Shown here piece after piece: positions 17,576 through 26,481 of a stretch of DNA of 64,000 nucleotides. The number at the start of each line of letters is the position of its first letter. The first letter of the stretch is position 1. The DNA comes from Paracoccaceae bacterium (GTDB lineage: Bacteria > Pseudomonadota > Alphaproteobacteria > Rhodobacterales > Rhodobacteraceae). The stretch spans positions 124,001 to 188,000 of the forward strand of contig JASBTX010000042.1 in the NCBI GenBank assembly GCA_030148225.1. Reading direction: 5' to 3'. A program made the translations under genes and the position numbers. The notes under the pieces were generated by a model that was given only the letters and a program-made list of their open reading frames with translations, was not told where the DNA came from and did no database searches.

Positions 17576-17956
17576 ATGAAACCCATCGTCAGAGAGGACC
17601 GCAAGGTTGCCAATATCCGCGATGATGCAGCCTTTACGCCTTATGAAAATCCAGCGGCGCGGGGCACGTCCTATATCAAGCTCAACCCTGAAACCAGACG
17701 CGATGTCGGGTTCTACATCTACCGGATGGAACCCGGATCACGCTCGACCCCGCATCGCCATGGCGGGGCCGAGGAATTCGTGATGATCGAAGGTGAACTG
17801 ATCGACAATGACGGCACTGTCTATCGGCCCGGTGATGTTGTCTGGCTGGCCGGCGGTACCGAACACACATCGCACACCGAAACCGGCTGCCTGATCGCGG
17901 TCTATGCCGAGCGGGGGGAGGAACCGCTGGCGGATGAAGGACCGGACCATGGATGA
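17576..17956 (+). CDS. Single-domain cupin protein
   Basis: The 126-residue protein is a cupin-2 type beta-barrel: motif 1 is GSRSTPHRHGGAEEFVMIEG with the HxH...E metal ligands, and motif 2 is RPGDVVWLAGGTEHTSHTE with the second His. Such proteins bind a metal and are dioxygenases, isomerases or small-molecule sensors. The ATG at 17576 fits the GGAGAG ribosome site better than the ATG at 17570. The last 8 bases overlap the start of the aminotransferase gene, so the two are translationally coupled and probably act in one pathway. Confidence 0.85.
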   Translation: MKPIVREDRKVANIRDDAAFTPYENPAARGTSYIKLNPETRRDVGFYIYRMEPGSRSTPHRHGGAEEFVMIEGELIDNDGTVYRPGDVVWLAGGTEHTSHTETGCLIAVYAERGEEPLADEGPDHG

Positions 17957-19340
17957 TCGCGCAATCGCCGGGCATAATCAGGACCATCACGCTCTGATTG
18001 CGGCGGACCGTCACCATCACCTGCACCCCTGGGAGCATATGGGCAGCTGGCGCGAGGGGGAACGGTTTCTGGTCACACGCGGCGAGGGCATATATGTCTT
18101 TGACGAAAGCGGCCGCCGCCTGATCGACGGGCCCGCGGGCATGTGGGCGGTTCAGATCGGCTATGGCCGCCGGGAAATGGCGGATGCGATTGCCGATCAG
18201 GTGATGCAGCTGCCCTATGCCTCGCCCTGGTTCACGACGACCTCTCCGGCTGCGGAACTGGCGGAAAAGGTTGCCGCGCTCGCGCCGGGCGATCTGAACA
18301 CGGTCATGTTCACCACCGGGGGATCAACCGCGGTCGATACCGCCATCCGGACGATGCATTTTCTGAACAACCGCCTGGGGCGGCCCGAAAAGAAGATCGT
18401 GCTGGCGCGTGAAAAGGGCTATCACGGTTCGACCTATCTTGCCGCCAGCGTAACGGGCAAGGAACGCGACAAGAGCTGTTTCGACTTTGCCGATGATCTG
18501 GTCCGGTTCCTGCCGGACGTGAACCCCTATCTCCGCCCCGATACCATGTCCGAGGCCGAGTGGTGCGACGCCAAGGTCGCCGATCTGGAGCGCGCCATCG
18601 ACGAACTGGGCGCAAGGCGAATCGGCGCCTTTATCGCCGAGCCGATCCTGTGTTCGGGCGGCGTGATCATACCGCCCGAAGGCTATCACAAGCGCACGCT
18701 CGATCTCTGCCGTAGGCATGATATCCTATATATCTCGGACGAGGTCGTGACCGGGTTTGGCCGACTGGGCCACTGGTTCGCCTCAAAGGATGTTTTCGGG
18801 ATCGAGCCGGATATCATCACATGTGCCAAGGGGATCACGTCGGGTTACCTGCCACTGGGGGCCTGCATCATTTCGGACAGGGTGATTGACAGGATGACGG
18901 GTGCGGATCACGATGTGCTGTTTCCCAATGGCTATACCTATTCGGCCCATCCCGTCAGTTCGGCGGCGGCGCTGAAAAACATCGAGATCATCGAGCGTGA
19001 GGGCCTGCTGGCGCATGTCCGCTCTGTGACCCCTCGGTTTCAGGCGCGGCTGGTGGCGCTTGGCCGTTCACCCATCATTGGCGATACGCGCGGCATGGGG
19101 TTGATCGGCTGTCTGGAAGGGTTGATGGATGCGGGCCGCGATACGCCGCTGGAGGTGCAGCGCAATCTGGGTGCCCGGCTGGATGCCGCCTGTGAAAAGC
19201 GCGGTCTGATCGTGAGGCCGATCATCAACATGTGCGTCTTTTCCCCGCCGCTGACGATCACGCCGGAACAGATTGATGAGCTGTTCGATATCATCGAGGA
19301 TGCGGTTACCGAGGTTGAGGTCGAATTCGGCGTGGCCTGA
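17949..19340 (+). CDS. Class-III PLP-dependent aminotransferase
   Basis: This 463-residue omega-aminotransferase has DGPAGMWAVQIGYGRREMA, the PLP-phosphate loop GGSTAVDTAIR, ISDEVVTGFGRLGHW with the PLP-nitrogen Asp, and the Schiff-base Lys in ITCAKGITSGYLPLGA. It resembles putrescine/beta-alanine:pyruvate transaminases in its N-terminal HHLHPWEHM text and overall length. It would move a terminal amino group to pyruvate or another oxo acid in the cytoplasm. The ATG at 17949 follows GAAGGA and overlaps the cupin stop; ATG 17934 is an alternative. It converges with the TMADH-like gene, 17 bases apart. Amine substrate unknown; the nearby polyamine-type importer makes a diamine or derivative plausible. 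Confidence 0.9.
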   Translation: MDDRAIAGHNQDHHALIAADRHHHLHPWEHMGSWREGERFLVTRGEGIYVFDESGRRLIDGPAGMWAVQIGYGRREMADAIADQVMQLPYASPWFTTTSPAAELAEKVAALAPGDLNTVMFTTGGSTAVDTAIRTMHFLNNRLGRPEKKIVLAREKGYHGSTYLAASVTGKERDKSCFDFADDLVRFLPDVNPYLRPDTMSEAEWCDAKVADLERAIDELGARRIGAFIAEPILCSGGVIIPPEGYHKRTLDLCRRHDILYISDEVVTGFGRLGHWFASKDVFGIEPDIITCAKGITSGYLPLGACIISDRVIDRMTGADHDVLFPNGYTYSAHPVSSAAALKNIEIIEREGLLAHVRSVTPRFQARLVALGRSPIIGDTRGMGLIGCLEGLMDAGRDTPLEVQRNLGARLDAACEKRGLIVRPIINMCVFSPPLTITPEQIDELFDIIEDAVTEVEVEFGVA

Positions 19341-19357
19341 GCCGCAGGCCGGATTGA

Positions 19358-21427
19358 TCAGCCGTCTTGGAAAAACACCCGGTCGTATTTCAGGGGGTTG
19401 TCGCGATCAATCTCTTCCTCAAGCTCGCGCGCGTAACGATGGCCGGCAAAAACCGCGGCGGCGATGATGGCGGGCGCATTGCAATCGCCGATCCGCGTCA
19501 CCGAGAGTGGCGGTGGCTGACCTTTGTGCTGCGTCGCCTTCATCAGCTCATGGTAGAGCGCATCATTGGGTTGTCTTGCGGTCACCAGAACCAGGGCGTC
19601 GGCGGCAGTTTCCGCCTCGCGGTCTGAATAGGTACAGGCGGTGCGGACGGTACGGCCATCAAACGACCGAAGACGCTGCGATACGCAAATGCCGACACCC
19701 ATCTCCATCAGGCGGCTCTGCGCACGCCAGCGGTCATACGTGTGCGCTCCCCAGCTTGAAATCACATCAGCGGGCGTGATCAGCGTCACGTCACGATCCT
19801 TCGCGCGCAGCACTTCGGCGATTACACTGCCCATGTAGTAGTGATCGTCATCATAGATGATGACCCGCCCCTCAGGCAGGTGGCCCGCTATGATATCATC
19901 GGGTGTACAGAGGGCGTCCGGTGGCGCCAGCGCAGCGCTGCACGAGAGGTCTTCGGCCCCGAAGCCATCCCGTCGCCATGCGGCGCCGGTGGCAATCGCG
20001 ACGTGATCCGCACCGGTTTCCAGAACATCGGCAGCGGTCATCGCGCTCTCGCGGAATATCTCAACATTATCCATCTTGTCGATCTGCCCGACGCGATAGT
20101 CGCGGACGCGCGCCCACTGGTTTAGCCCCGGCAGACCGGCCTCGGCACTGACCCGACCGCCCAGCGTCCGTTTTGCCTCGGCCAGCATCACCCGGTAGCC
20201 GCGTTTGCCCAGCGCATGCGCCGCCTCCAGCCCCGCTGGCCCGGCACCTATGACAAGCACGCTGGCGTCAGAACGTCTTGGGCGGATCCGTTCAGGATGC
20301 CAGCCACGCGACCACTCTTCGGATACGGTGGGATTTTGCGTGCAGCGTATCGGCACGCCCTTGGCATCGCCGGTGTAGCAGATGTTGCAGCCGATGCATT
20401 CGCGGATGTCCTCGAACCGGCGCTCGCTGATCTTTTGTGGCAGGAACGGATCGGCGATGGACGGGCGCGCGGCGCCGATGAAATCCAGAATGCCGCGCCG
20501 GATCTGGCTGGCCATCGTATCGGGCGAGGTAAATCGCCCGACCGATACAACGGGCTTGGATGTCAGCGCCTTGATCCCGGCGACATAAGGCTCGAGCGAT
20601 CCCTCGGGCACGAAACGCGACAGACCCATCTCAAGCGAATAATCGTTGATATTGATATCCCAAAGATCGGGCAATTCGCCCAGCATGCCAAAAATCTCTT
20701 CGGTTTCGCCCGTCAGCGGATTGCCGTCGCCGCCGCCCCCGCCATTGACCTCGGCCGACATGCGCACCGCGACGGCCATGGTGTCGCCCACTGCATCGCG
20801 CGTATCCTCGATGATCTCGCGCACCAGCCGCACCCGGTTTTTGAGCTCGCCGCCATAATCGTCATCACGCCGGTTGATGGATTTGGACATGAATTGCGAC
20901 AGCAGATAGCCATGTGTCGCGTAGACATAGACCAGATCAAAACCGGCGGTTCGGGCCCTGAGCGCGGCGTCGCGATGCCAGCGGCGCGCGTCACGGATAT
21001 CCTGCAGGTCCATCTGGCGCGTCTGAAAGGGATTTCCGGCCAGATTGGGCAGGTTGCCCACCGACAGCGCAACCTCTCGTGTGCTCAGATTGGCCATGCG
21101 TGCGCCGCCAAGGCACAGTTCGACACCCGCGAGTGCCCCATGTGCATGTACCTTGTCCGTCATCAGGGCATGCGCCCGGATATCGCGATCATCCCAGAGC
21201 GACGCACTTGGATAGGGCAGATCATCGGATGAGGGGTGAACCGAACAATATTCGGTATTGATCACGGCCCAGCCGCCCTCGGCCTTGGTGGCGCGCAGAT
21301 CGGCAAGGATGCGCGGCCTCAGCCAGCCGCTGCCGGTGCAGTGCGGTACCTGATAGAACCGGTTTTTCGCCGTTACCGGCCCAATATTTACCGGTTCGAA
21401 CAGGATGGCATAGGGATCAGCGGCCAT
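19358..21427 (-). CDS. TMADH-like flavin/iron-sulfur amine dehydrogenase, paralog 1
   Basis: The 689-residue protein is collinear with trimethylamine/dimethylamine dehydrogenase. It has an FMN TIM barrel starting ADPYAILFEP with NRFYQVPHC placing Cys30 exactly where TMADH carries 6-S-cysteinyl-FMN; NTEYCSVHPSSDD (the Tyr60 position kept); the catalytic Tyr/His pair in YVYATHGYL; the 4Fe-4S motif CIGCNICYTGDAKGVPIRC; and a nucleotide-binding domain (VLVIGAGPAGLEAAHALG). The Trp that follows the cluster in TMADH is absent and WDININDYSLEMGLSRF lacks the second Trp, so the amine pocket differs. It probably oxidises an N-methylated amine and passes electrons to ETF. ATG 21427 overlaps the repressor gene end by 11 bases. 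Confidence 0.9.
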   Translation of the reverse strand: MAADPYAILFEPVNIGPVTAKNRFYQVPHCTGSGWLRPRILADLRATKAEGGWAVINTEYCSVHPSSDDLPYPSASLWDDRDIRAHALMTDKVHAHGALAGVELCLGGARMANLSTREVALSVGNLPNLAGNPFQTRQMDLQDIRDARRWHRDAALRARTAGFDLVYVYATHGYLLSQFMSKSINRRDDDYGGELKNRVRLVREIIEDTRDAVGDTMAVAVRMSAEVNGGGGGDGNPLTGETEEIFGMLGELPDLWDININDYSLEMGLSRFVPEGSLEPYVAGIKALTSKPVVSVGRFTSPDTMASQIRRGILDFIGAARPSIADPFLPQKISERRFEDIRECIGCNICYTGDAKGVPIRCTQNPTVSEEWSRGWHPERIRPRRSDASVLVIGAGPAGLEAAHALGKRGYRVMLAEAKRTLGGRVSAEAGLPGLNQWARVRDYRVGQIDKMDNVEIFRESAMTAADVLETGADHVAIATGAAWRRDGFGAEDLSCSAALAPPDALCTPDDIIAGHLPEGRVIIYDDDHYYMGSVIAEVLRAKDRDVTLITPADVISSWGAHTYDRWRAQSRLMEMGVGICVSQRLRSFDGRTVRTACTYSDREAETAADALVLVTARQPNDALYHELMKATQHKGQPPPLSVTRIGDCNAPAIIAAAVFAGHRYARELEEEIDRDNPLKYDRVFFQDG

Positions 21428-22100
21428 GTGAAGGGGCTGCATCCATATCGTCGTCGAACCGCCCCGGGAACATCCGCGAAATGGCCTGCATGCAATCACG
21501 GTGACAGCCCGCAGCGGTCGTTCCTGCTGGATAAAGCAGCATACTTAGCCACAGCCCGTCGATCATGGCCTCGATGGCGTGGGCCGTGGCCTCTGCGCCT
21601 TTGCCGTCTGCGTCGCCCGGCCCGGCCAGCGCAGTGCATATACGGATAATTTCCCGGCTGCGCTCTTCGTCATAGATGTTGTGAATCTTCAGATAGTTGG
21701 GCCGGTATTTGGCCTGACCCCAAAAGGCAAACCAGACGGCCATTTTCTTGGGCGTACAAATCTTGCGGTCGAAATCCGCCTTCACGATTGCGGTCAGCCT
21801 TGCTGCGGGATCATCCCCTGCAGCGTCCAGATTGCGCCGCCAGAGCTGGTAATGTTCTTTGGCGATGTATTCGAGGATGGCGTCATAAAGCGCCTCTTTG
21901 CTGTCAAAGTGGTAGTTGACCACACCATGCGACAGCTTGGCGTTTTCGGTGACATGCCTGAGCGTTGTGTCTGAAAACCCGCGTTGCGCAATCGAATCCA
22001 TGGCCGCCATGATCAACTGCCTGCGCCGGACCTCGCGCGTGGCCGTACGGGGAACCGGGCGCGGTGTGGGCGCCGTGGCCTCTTTCTGTTGCGGGCTCAT
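21417..22100 (-). CDS. BetI-like TetR-family repressor
   Basis: The 227-residue protein has an N-terminal TetR helix-turn-helix (FSDTTLRHVTENAKLSHGVV, then NYHFDSKEALYDAILE) and a C-terminal half that follows the choline-responsive BetI pattern: RRRQLIMAAMDSI at the start, a FDRKICTPKKMAVWFAFWGQ segment and MIDGLWLSMLL. BetI represses glycine-betaine synthesis genes and releases DNA with choline, so a quaternary-ammonium effector is a fair inference here. Its ATG overlaps the permease stop (ATGA) and its end overlaps the TMADH-like gene, placing it inside the importer operon. The palindrome at 27613 is its likely target. Confidence 0.88.
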   Translation of the reverse strand: MSPQQKEATAPTPRPVPRTATREVRRRQLIMAAMDSIAQRGFSDTTLRHVTENAKLSHGVVNYHFDSKEALYDAILEYIAKEHYQLWRRNLDAAGDDPAARLTAIVKADFDRKICTPKKMAVWFAFWGQAKYRPNYLKIHNIYDEERSREIIRICTALAGPGDADGKGAEATAHAIEAMIDGLWLSMLLYPAGTTAAGCHRDCMQAISRMFPGRFDDDMDAAPSHGR

Positions 22101-22939
22101 CCGTTTTCCCGCTGGGCAAGCTGATGATCAATTTCCTCGCGCCGTTGCTGGCGGAACAGGATAATGGCGGCAATGGCCACGCAGATGGCCACGAACAGGA
22201 TGATGATGGTCGCCAGCGCGTTGATATCTGGCCTGAGGCCCAGACGTATGCGTGAAAAAATCAGGATCGGCAGGGTGTTGGCCCCCGGTCCGGTGACAAA
22301 ACTGGCGATGACCAGATCATCCAGAGACAGGCTGAAGGCCAGCAGCCAGCCGGATATCAGTGCAGGTGTCAGGCGCGGGATTGTAATCGCGGTCAGCACC
22401 TTGAACGGCTTGGCGCCCAGATCCGATGCCGCCTCTTCCAGCGATTGGCCCATCCCGGTCAGGCGGGCCTGAACCGTGACAGCGACATAGGCCAGCGAAA
22501 AGGTGATATGCGCGATGGTGATGGTGACAAACCCGCGTTCGGCCGGCCAGCCGATCCATTGCTTGAGCGTGATGAACAGCACCAGCAAAGACAGGCCCGT
22601 GATCACCTCGGGCATGACCAAGGGTGCCACCAGCATGCCACCAAAGAGTGTTCGCCCCCTGAAACGGCCAAATCGGACCATCGCCAACCCGGCAAAAGCG
22701 CCCAGAATCGTGGCGAAGGTCGCGTTGACAAAGGCGATACGCAGGCTCAGCCCGACGGCGCTCCAGACCTCCTCGGACTGAAACAGAACCTCGTACCAGC
22801 GCAGCGACCAGCCACCCCAGACCGGCACCAGTTTGGAGTAGTTGAAGGAATAGATCACCAAGAGCAGCATAGGGATATAGAAAAACGCCAGACCCAGGGT
22901 CAGCATGATCGTCAGGAAACGGGAGCGCTTGCCATACAT
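22097..22939 (-). CDS. Polyamine-type ABC permease, PotI-like
   Basis: The 280-residue protein has six hydrophobic segments and the EAA loop SLEEAASDLGAKPFKVLTAI, typical of PotI/PotC permeases. ATG 22939 (MYGKRSRFLTIMLTLGLAFF) is chosen as it begins a normal first membrane helix; longer frames overlap the partner permease with unlikely text. It is separated from the PotH-like gene by 4 bases and overlaps the repressor start by 4 bases. It forms the inner-membrane channel with the 22944 gene product. Confidence 0.92.
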   Translation of the reverse strand: MYGKRSRFLTIMLTLGLAFFYIPMLLLVIYSFNYSKLVPVWGGWSLRWYEVLFQSEEVWSAVGLSLRIAFVNATFATILGAFAGLAMVRFGRFRGRTLFGGMLVAPLVMPEVITGLSLLVLFITLKQWIGWPAERGFVTITIAHITFSLAYVAVTVQARLTGMGQSLEEAASDLGAKPFKVLTAITIPRLTPALISGWLLAFSLSLDDLVIASFVTGPGANTLPILIFSRIRLGLRPDINALATIIILFVAICVAIAAIILFRQQRREEIDHQLAQRENG

Positions 22940-22943
22940 GGGG

Positions 22944-23897
22944 TTATCCGGCCTCCGACGCTTTGCCCTGATAGTACTGGAATATGATGATGGGCAGCAC
23001 CAGCAGGAACAACAGGACGATCGCAACAGCTGCCGCAACCGGCCAGTCGGTGTTGCGCGAAAACTCGTTGAAAAGAACGCGCCCGATCATCTGAACATTG
23101 CCGCCACCCAAGAGATCGGGGATCACATATTCACCCGTCGCCGGAATAAAGACCAGGAGCGATCCGGCGATGATACCCGGGATTGTCAGCGGCAGCGTGA
23201 CCCGGAAAAACGTGTTTGTTGGGCGCGAACCCAGATCGGCGGCGGCCTCGTTCAGGCTGAGATCAAGCTTTTCCATATTCGCATAAAGCGGCAGGATCAT
23301 GAACGGCATATAGGTGTATACGATACCGACATAGACCGCGAATTCCGTATAGAGCATGCGGATCGGCTCATCGATCAGCCCTAGCGATATCAACAGGTTG
23401 TTGATCGTTCCCTGATCCGCCAAAAGGCCCATCCACGCATAGACCCTCAGGAGGAATGACGTCCAGAAAGGCAGGATGATCGTGAAAAGCAGGATGGGTT
23501 TGGCCACCGGGCCGGAACGCACGATGCCATAGGCGATGGGATAACCGAACAAGAGACAGATGATGGTCGATGTGACCGAAATCTTGAGCGAATTGACATA
23601 GGTATTGAAATACAGGTTGTCGGTCAGAATGTAGGTGAAATTGTCAAAGACCAGGCGGATCGTCATGATGCCGCCATCGGTCCATTCGATCATCCGGCTA
23701 AACGGTGGGCTGGCGATAATTACTTCGGCAAGGCTGATCTTGGCCACGATGAAGAACGGGAAGAGAAAGAACAGAAACAGCCATGCAAAAGGGATAATCG
23801 TGATGATTACGCGCCAGTTGGCCTGCATGCGCCGGGCCAGACGCGACCAGAGCGGCGCGTCGCTGTCTGCGGCGGTGTGATCGGTGATATCGGTCAT
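22944..23897 (-). CDS. Polyamine-type ABC permease, PotH-like
   Basis: The 317-residue product begins with a 30-residue soluble part, then six membrane segments, with the coupling loop SLNEAAADLGSRPTNTFFRV. PotH-type residues such as FWTSFLLRVYAWMGLLADQG are present; this segment is common to spermidine/putrescine permeases. ATG 23897 overlaps the ATPase stop (ATGA at 23894-23897). It pairs with the PotI-like protein. Confidence 0.92.
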   Translation of the reverse strand: MTDITDHTAADSDAPLWSRLARRMQANWRVIITIIPFAWLFLFFLFPFFIVAKISLAEVIIASPPFSRMIEWTDGGIMTIRLVFDNFTYILTDNLYFNTYVNSLKISVTSTIICLLFGYPIAYGIVRSGPVAKPILLFTIILPFWTSFLLRVYAWMGLLADQGTINNLLISLGLIDEPIRMLYTEFAVYVGIVYTYMPFMILPLYANMEKLDLSLNEAAADLGSRPTNTFFRVTLPLTIPGIIAGSLLVFIPATGEYVIPDLLGGGNVQMIGRVLFNEFSRNTDWPVAAAVAIVLLFLLVLPIIIFQYYQGKASEAG

Positions 23898-25036
23898 GAG
23901 TTCAGCAACATGGCACTGGCTGGTTCCCAGCTCAGATAGACCTTGTCTTCCCATGTGATGGCGTGGGTCCGGCTCATCGGGCGGATCTGGTTTGGGGCGG
24001 TGACATCGAGGATAAGACCGTTATCCATGCGGATCTTGTAGATTGAGGTGTCGCCCAGATAGCCAATATCGTCGACCATGCCTGTAGCCTGGTTCGGCCC
24101 CGGTTTTTCCGGCGCGTTCTTGCTGAGGTAAATCTTTTCAGGCCGCAGAGCGACCCAGATCTGGCTGCCCTTTGCGACCGACTGGCCGTGGTTGATGTAA
24201 ATCTCGCACAGATCGGTTTCGACACGCACGTGATCGGCACTGTCCTCGACGACCCTGCCTTCGAATATGTTGGCCGAACCGATGAAATCGGCGACAAAGC
24301 GGGATTGCGGGAATTCATAGATTTCGGTCGACGTACCGATCTGTTCGAACCGGCCTGCATTCATCACCGCCATGCGGGTCGACAGGGTCATCGCTTCTTC
24401 CTGGTCATGGGTGACGACGATAAATGTCACGCCGACCTGTTCCTGAATATTGGCAAGCTCGAACTGGGTCTGTTTGCGCAGCTTCTTGTCTAGCGCCGCA
24501 AGCGGTTCGTCCAGTAACAAGAGCTTGGGTTCCTTGACCAGTGCGCGTGCAAGGGCAACGCGCTGACGCTGACCGCCAGAGAGCTGCTGCGGCTTGCGTT
24601 TCTTGTAGTCCTGCAATTCGACGAGTTTCAGGATGTCATGAACCCTGTCGGCGATCTCGCTGCGGGGGATCCTGTCCTGTTGCAGGCCAAAGGCGATGTT
24701 CTTTTCCACCGACATATGTGGAAACAGCGCGTAGCTCTGGAACATCATGTTTGTGGGGCGCTCATAGGCGGGCACCTCGGACATGTCGATGCCGTCGATG
24801 CTTATAGTGCCCGCTTGCGGGAATTCGAAACCTGCCAGCATTCTGAGCAGGGTGGTTTTGCCGCATCCCGATCCGCCAAGCAGGCAAAACAATTCACCGC
24901 GCTGGATATCGAGGTCGACATTGTCGACCGCAGTCACATCACCGAATTTCTTGGTTACACCCTTGATCTGAACAAAAGGCTCGTCTGTTCCGGTATTTCG
25001 CGCGGGCTCCGCCCGGGCTTCCTCTTCGCCACCCAA
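23894..25036 (-). CDS. Polyamine-type ABC ATPase, PotG/PotA-like
   Basis: The 380-residue protein shows Walker A (GGSGCGKTT), Q-loop FQSYALFPHMSVE, signature LSGGQRQRVALARAL, Walker B (LLLLDEPLAALD), the switch His (VVTHDQEEAMTLS) and a C-terminal TOBE regulatory domain (VALRPEKIYLS). The frame opens with TTG at 25036 behind AAGAGG; no ATG gives the family N-terminus (VQIKGVTKKFGDVTAVDNVD). It drives the importer whose other parts flank it in the operon. Confidence 0.93.
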   Translation of the reverse strand: MGGEEEARAEPARNTGTDEPFVQIKGVTKKFGDVTAVDNVDLDIQRGELFCLLGGSGCGKTTLLRMLAGFEFPQAGTISIDGIDMSEVPAYERPTNMMFQSYALFPHMSVEKNIAFGLQQDRIPRSEIADRVHDILKLVELQDYKKRKPQQLSGGQRQRVALARALVKEPKLLLLDEPLAALDKKLRKQTQFELANIQEQVGVTFIVVTHDQEEAMTLSTRMAVMNAGRFEQIGTSTEIYEFPQSRFVADFIGSANIFEGRVVEDSADHVRVETDLCEIYINHGQSVAKGSQIWVALRPEKIYLSKNAPEKPGPNQATGMVDDIGYLGDTSIYKIRMDNGLILDVTAPNQIRPMSRTHAITWEDKVYLSWEPASAMLLNS

Positions 25037-25070
25037 ATTGGACCTCTTCTTTTTTGCAGATCAATCCGCG

Positions 25071-25099
25071 TGCAGCGGCACCTGACGGGCGCCGCTGCA
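25071..25099 (-). terminator. Hairpin between binding-protein and ATPase genes
   Basis: TGCAGCGGC and GCCGCTGCA form a 9-bp perfect stem in the 76-base gap after the binding-protein stop. On the minus strand no T run follows directly, so it probably protects or partly attenuates the mRNA, giving more binding protein than ATPase. Confidence 0.5.
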
Positions 25100-25112
25100 G
25101 GATTTCACGGGC

Positions 25113-26222
25113 CTAGTTTCCGGCCTTGAAATTGGTCCAGGTCCGGGTTTGCAGGCGCAGGATCCGCTGGGGAAGAACCTTTTCCAGATACATCTGTGCA
25201 ACCTGATCCGACGTCGGGAAGGCTGCCGGGCTGGAAGTGACCTCTTCGTCAATCATGTCCTTCGCGGTGATGTTCGCGGTAGCATACCATGTATAGTTGC
25301 TGTCTGCGGCCGCGACTTCGGGGCGCATCATGTAGTTCAGGAACAGATGCGCATCTTCCTTGTTGGCCGCATCGGCCGGGATCACCCAGCCATCTATCCA
25401 AAGTTGCGCTGCGCCCTGACCTTCAGGAAGGTAGAAATCCAGAACGACGCCGGTGTTGGCCTCAGCCGCACCGGACATAGCCAAAAGCCCGTCTGGCCCC
25501 CAGGTGGTGGAGATGCAGAATTCTTTCTGCGGCATCCGCTGGTAGGCATAATTGTCGAAGGTCTTGATGTAAGGGCGAATCTTGGCCAGCAACTCACCGA
25601 CCTTGGCGTAGTCTTCGGGGTTGGTCGACATCGCGTCCGCCCCGATATAGGCCAGTGCCATCGGGATGACGTCACCCGGCGAATCCAGGAAGGACACACC
25701 GCACGAAGCGACCTTGGACAGATGCTCGGGGTCAAAGATCAGGTCCATCGACCCGATCGGTGCATCCGGGTAGGTTTCCAAAACCAGATCTCGGTTATAG
25801 GTAACCCCATGTGTACCCCACATGTATGGCACGATGAACTGGTTTCCCGGGTCCATCTCGCGGTTGAGCTGATCAAGAATGCCCGGATCGATATTGCTCA
25901 TATTGTCGAGCTTGGATTTGTCCAGCGGCGACAGAATTCCGGCAGGGATCAGGCGGGCAATGTCGCTGCCTGCATGGCTGACGACGTCATAGCCGCTGTT
26001 GCCGGCCAATAGTTTGGCGTCAATGGATTCAGCCGAGTCATAGGTATCGTAGATGACCTTGATACCGTATTCGGCTTCGAAATTGGCGATGGTTTCCTCG
26101 CCGATATACTCGGCCCAGTTGGTGACCTTGAGCACCCGTTCCTGGGCCAGCGCCGCGCCGGTCAGCATCATCGCCGCGATTGCGGCTCCGCTGATCAGCT
26201 TAAGCCCTTTGCGTGTTGTCAT
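25113..26222 (-). CDS. Polyamine-type periplasmic binding protein, PotF-like
   Basis: The 369-residue protein has a signal peptide (KLISGAAIAAMMLTGAALAQ) and the PotD/PotF opening LKVTNWAEYIGEETIANFE, followed by GYDVVSHAGSDIARLIPAG and MWGTHGVTYNRDL, which lie around the ligand cleft in relatives. It captures a cationic ligand in the periplasm for the permeases at 22097 and 22944. Polyamine-type binding proteins also take up other amines and opines, so the BetI-like repressor and TMADH-like enzymes in the same operon argue for an N-methylated ligand. It is the first gene of the leftward operon. Confidence 0.92.
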   Translation of the reverse strand: MTTRKGLKLISGAAIAAMMLTGAALAQERVLKVTNWAEYIGEETIANFEAEYGIKVIYDTYDSAESIDAKLLAGNSGYDVVSHAGSDIARLIPAGILSPLDKSKLDNMSNIDPGILDQLNREMDPGNQFIVPYMWGTHGVTYNRDLVLETYPDAPIGSMDLIFDPEHLSKVASCGVSFLDSPGDVIPMALAYIGADAMSTNPEDYAKVGELLAKIRPYIKTFDNYAYQRMPQKEFCISTTWGPDGLLAMSGAAEANTGVVLDFYLPEGQGAAQLWIDGWVIPADAANKEDAHLFLNYMMRPEVAAADSNYTWYATANITAKDMIDEEVTSSPAAFPTSDQVAQMYLEKVLPQRILRLQTRTWTNFKAGN

Positions 26223-26348
26223 GGTTTGGTTTCCTCTCCGGTTGGTTTTTTATTTGTCCTGTTTTGCTGCATCTCATGCCCGGTGCCGGGCAGTTGCTGA
26301 CGGAGCTTGTTTTTTGTCTGAAGGGCCGACACACTCCGATTCTGGCAG

Positions 26349-26372
26349 CTGACTATCTGAATGATCAGTCAG
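26349..26372. promoter_or_regulatory. Degenerate repressor-site candidate in divergent promoter region
   Basis: CTGACT (26349-26354) and AGTCAG (26367-26372) are inverted, and the right part GATCAGTCAGA matches the right half of the 27613 palindrome (GGTCAGTCAGA) at 10 of 11 bases. It lies in the 259-base gap between the leftward importer operon and the rightward bicupin gene, a logical place to control both. Confidence 0.5.
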
Positions 26373-26481
26373 AAGCGTATTCTGGCCCAATCGGCGAAGT
26401 CAAGCTGTTGCGCATTTCATGCAAGGCTGGCGCGAGGGCCTGCAGCAGGGTGGAAATGGCAGGGCAAATGGAGTGTTCAGC

